6,524 bases of DNA. Origin: JAKEGK01 sp036507695. GTDB taxonomy: Bacteria; Pseudomonadota; Gammaproteobacteria; SZUA-152. The position numbers and the translations under genes were made by a program. The stretch is taken from contig DATCIR010000292.1 in assembly GCA_036507695.1 (NCBI GenBank), positions 1 through 6,524 of the forward strand. Reading direction: 5' to 3'. Positions 5,427 through 6,524 of this stretch are shown one piece after another (positions within the stretch are counted from its first letter, which is position 1; each line of letters begins with the position of its first letter). The notes under the pieces are model-generated. The model worked only from the letters and a program-made list of their open reading frames with translations. It was not told the DNA's origin and did no database searches.

Positions 5427-6524
5427 TTCGGCGCTGATTCCCATCCTTGCCGGCGGCTTTCAAGAATTTTTGCAGTACTTTATAAAAACGCTGCACATCC
5501 ACCGGCTTGGTCAGATAATCATCCGCACCCGCGGCGATACATTTATCCCGGTCTTCCTTCATAGCGTTGGCGGTGATACTGACTATGGGTTTGGTGTAAC
5601 CTTCTTTGCGCAACTTCCTGGTGGCTGTTAAGCCATCCATAATGGGCATTTGCACATCCATCAATATCAAGTCATAAGTACCGGTCAGGGCTTTTTGCAC
5701 CGCCATCAAGCCATTGTCCACGACTTCGACGGTGGCGCCGGCCTTGATCAAATATTTCGTGATCAGGTCCTGGTTGTCCGGACTATCTTCCACGACCAGC
5801 ACATGGCCACTGACGGAATTGGGTATAACGCGCGCGCTCTCTTCAACAACTTCAAGCTGCATGTCTTCCAGGCGGTTTGCCATTTCGATATTGGCGATGG
5901 TGCCGACACCGATAGTAAATTCGAAGGCTGTGCCTACGCCTTTGCGGCTGCTCACCGAGACATCGCCACCCAGTTTTTGCGCCAGTTGCCGCGCTATACA
6001 CAACCCCAGGCCGGTACCGCCATATTTGCGTGTCGTGGAACTATCCGCCTGGGAAAATGGTTTGAACAAACGGCCCAATTCTTCTTCGGTCATGCCAACG
6101 CCGGTATCAATAACCTTAAAATAAATTTGTTTGGCGTGTTCAAGGTAACCCATGGACACCGTGATACCGCCATCTTCGGTAAACTTAAGGGCGTTACCGC
6201 AAAGATTAAACAGGATTTGTTTCAACCGTGTCGGGTCAGAAATAATCCTGCGCGGCACCGGAAGCTGATATTCCAGTTTAAAGTCGAGACCCTTATCGCG
6301 GGCGCGGGCGCCAAAGATTGACTCGATATCGTGCATCAACTTCGCGGGTTGTACTTCAATTTCTTCCATCACCAGCTGCCCTGCCTCAATCTTGGACAGG
6401 TCCAGGATGTCGTTGATGATCCGCTGCAGGTGGGCGCCGCTGCGGACAATCGAATCAATTTCATGCTCCATCTCTTCACGGCTTTGACCTTCATCGCGCA
6501 GCATATCGGAGTAACCCAGAATGG
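5419..6524 (-). CDS. Hybrid sensor histidine kinase, C-terminal part (HisKA-HATPase_c-REC), partial
   Basis: This is the cytoplasmic end of a two-component hybrid kinase. It autophosphorylates a histidine and passes phosphate to its own receiver domain. The 5' end lies outside the window: the frame is open to the edge, where it reads ILGYSDM, the region just after the H-box, so the histidine and all sensor domains are missing. Counting from the Met at 6504: the rest of the dimerisation helix pair is 1-45 (LQRIINDILDLSKIEAG); HATPase_c is about 85-200, with N-box N100/N104, G1 box D133-T-G-V-G, F-box FKPFSQAD and G2 box GGTGLGL (162-168); the receiver is about 234-350, with E239/D240, phospho-acceptor D283 in LMDVQMP, T311, and K333 in LTKP. 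All these catalytic residues are present. It converges on the cytochrome gene. No separate response regulator is seen. Stimulus and targets are unknown. The short Gly-Lys-rich tail ends inside a repeat copy. Confidence 0.95.
   Translation of the reverse strand, partial: ILGYSDMLRDEGQSREEMEHEIDSIVRSGAHLQRIINDILDLSKIEAGQLVMEEIEVQPAKLMHDIESIFGARARDKGLDFKLEYQLPVPRRIISDPTRLKQILFNLCGNALKFTEDGGITVSMGYLEHAKQIYFKVIDTGVGMTEEELGRLFKPFSQADSSTTRKYGGTGLGLCIARQLAQKLGGDVSVSSRKGVGTAFEFTIGVGTIANIEMANRLEDMQLEVVEESARVIPNSVSGHVLVVEDSPDNQDLITKYLIKAGATVEVVDNGLMAVQKALTGTYDLILMDVQMPIMDGLTATRKLRKEGYTKPIVSITANAMKEDRDKCIAAGADDYLTKPVDVQRFYKVLQKFLKAAGKDGNQRRIA

Overview
The window reads as chromosomal DNA of a Gram-negative proteobacterium, most likely a gammaproteobacterium of moderate GC content. 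The signs are an E. coli-type LexA with a CTG-N10-CAG operator, a periplasmic c-type cytochrome with a Sec-like signal peptide, a hybrid histidine kinase, and intergenic palindromic repeats of a kind common in environmental proteobacteria. I cannot name the genus.

Left part (1-1210), minus strand: the SOS repressor gene lexA (512-1117), with two CTG/CAG-type operator boxes just upstream (1168-1199). Six bases after its stop codon begins a DUF559 (Vsr/restriction-like endonuclease fold) gene. It is broken by a single missing base near 429-433, and its 3' end runs into a palindromic GGGAGAGGG repeat. Another short hairpin repeat lies at 39-55.

Middle (about 1210-2071): roughly 860 bp with no supportable gene. 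It is AT-rich in its second half and holds ordered motifs: three ATTCAG repeats with an exact 11-bp period bracketed by TATCGAT/ATCGATA, four copies of AGCGTTTA (two of them forming a 12-bp inverted repeat), and a GGTGT-TT-ACACC palindrome near the next gene. It probably carries the control region of that gene.

Centre (2072-5020), plus strand: a 982-residue exported protein that joins an N-terminal YVTN-type beta-propeller to a two-haem (CALCH, CNGCH) region resembling the MauG/cytochrome c peroxidase superfamily, ending in a canonical EF-hand-like calcium loop. A strong, probably bidirectional, terminator follows (5052-5086).

Right part (5087-6524): a MITE-like repeat element of about 284 bp with 42-45-bp imperfect terminal inverted repeats and a duplicated internal stem-loop unit. 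A minus-strand hybrid histidine kinase (HisKA part, HATPase_c, receiver) then runs off the right edge. Its stop codon lies inside a degenerate inverted copy of the repeat unit. The kinase converges on the cytochrome gene, and the terminator and repeat element sit between them. No functional link between lexA, the cytochrome and the kinase is visible beyond proximity.
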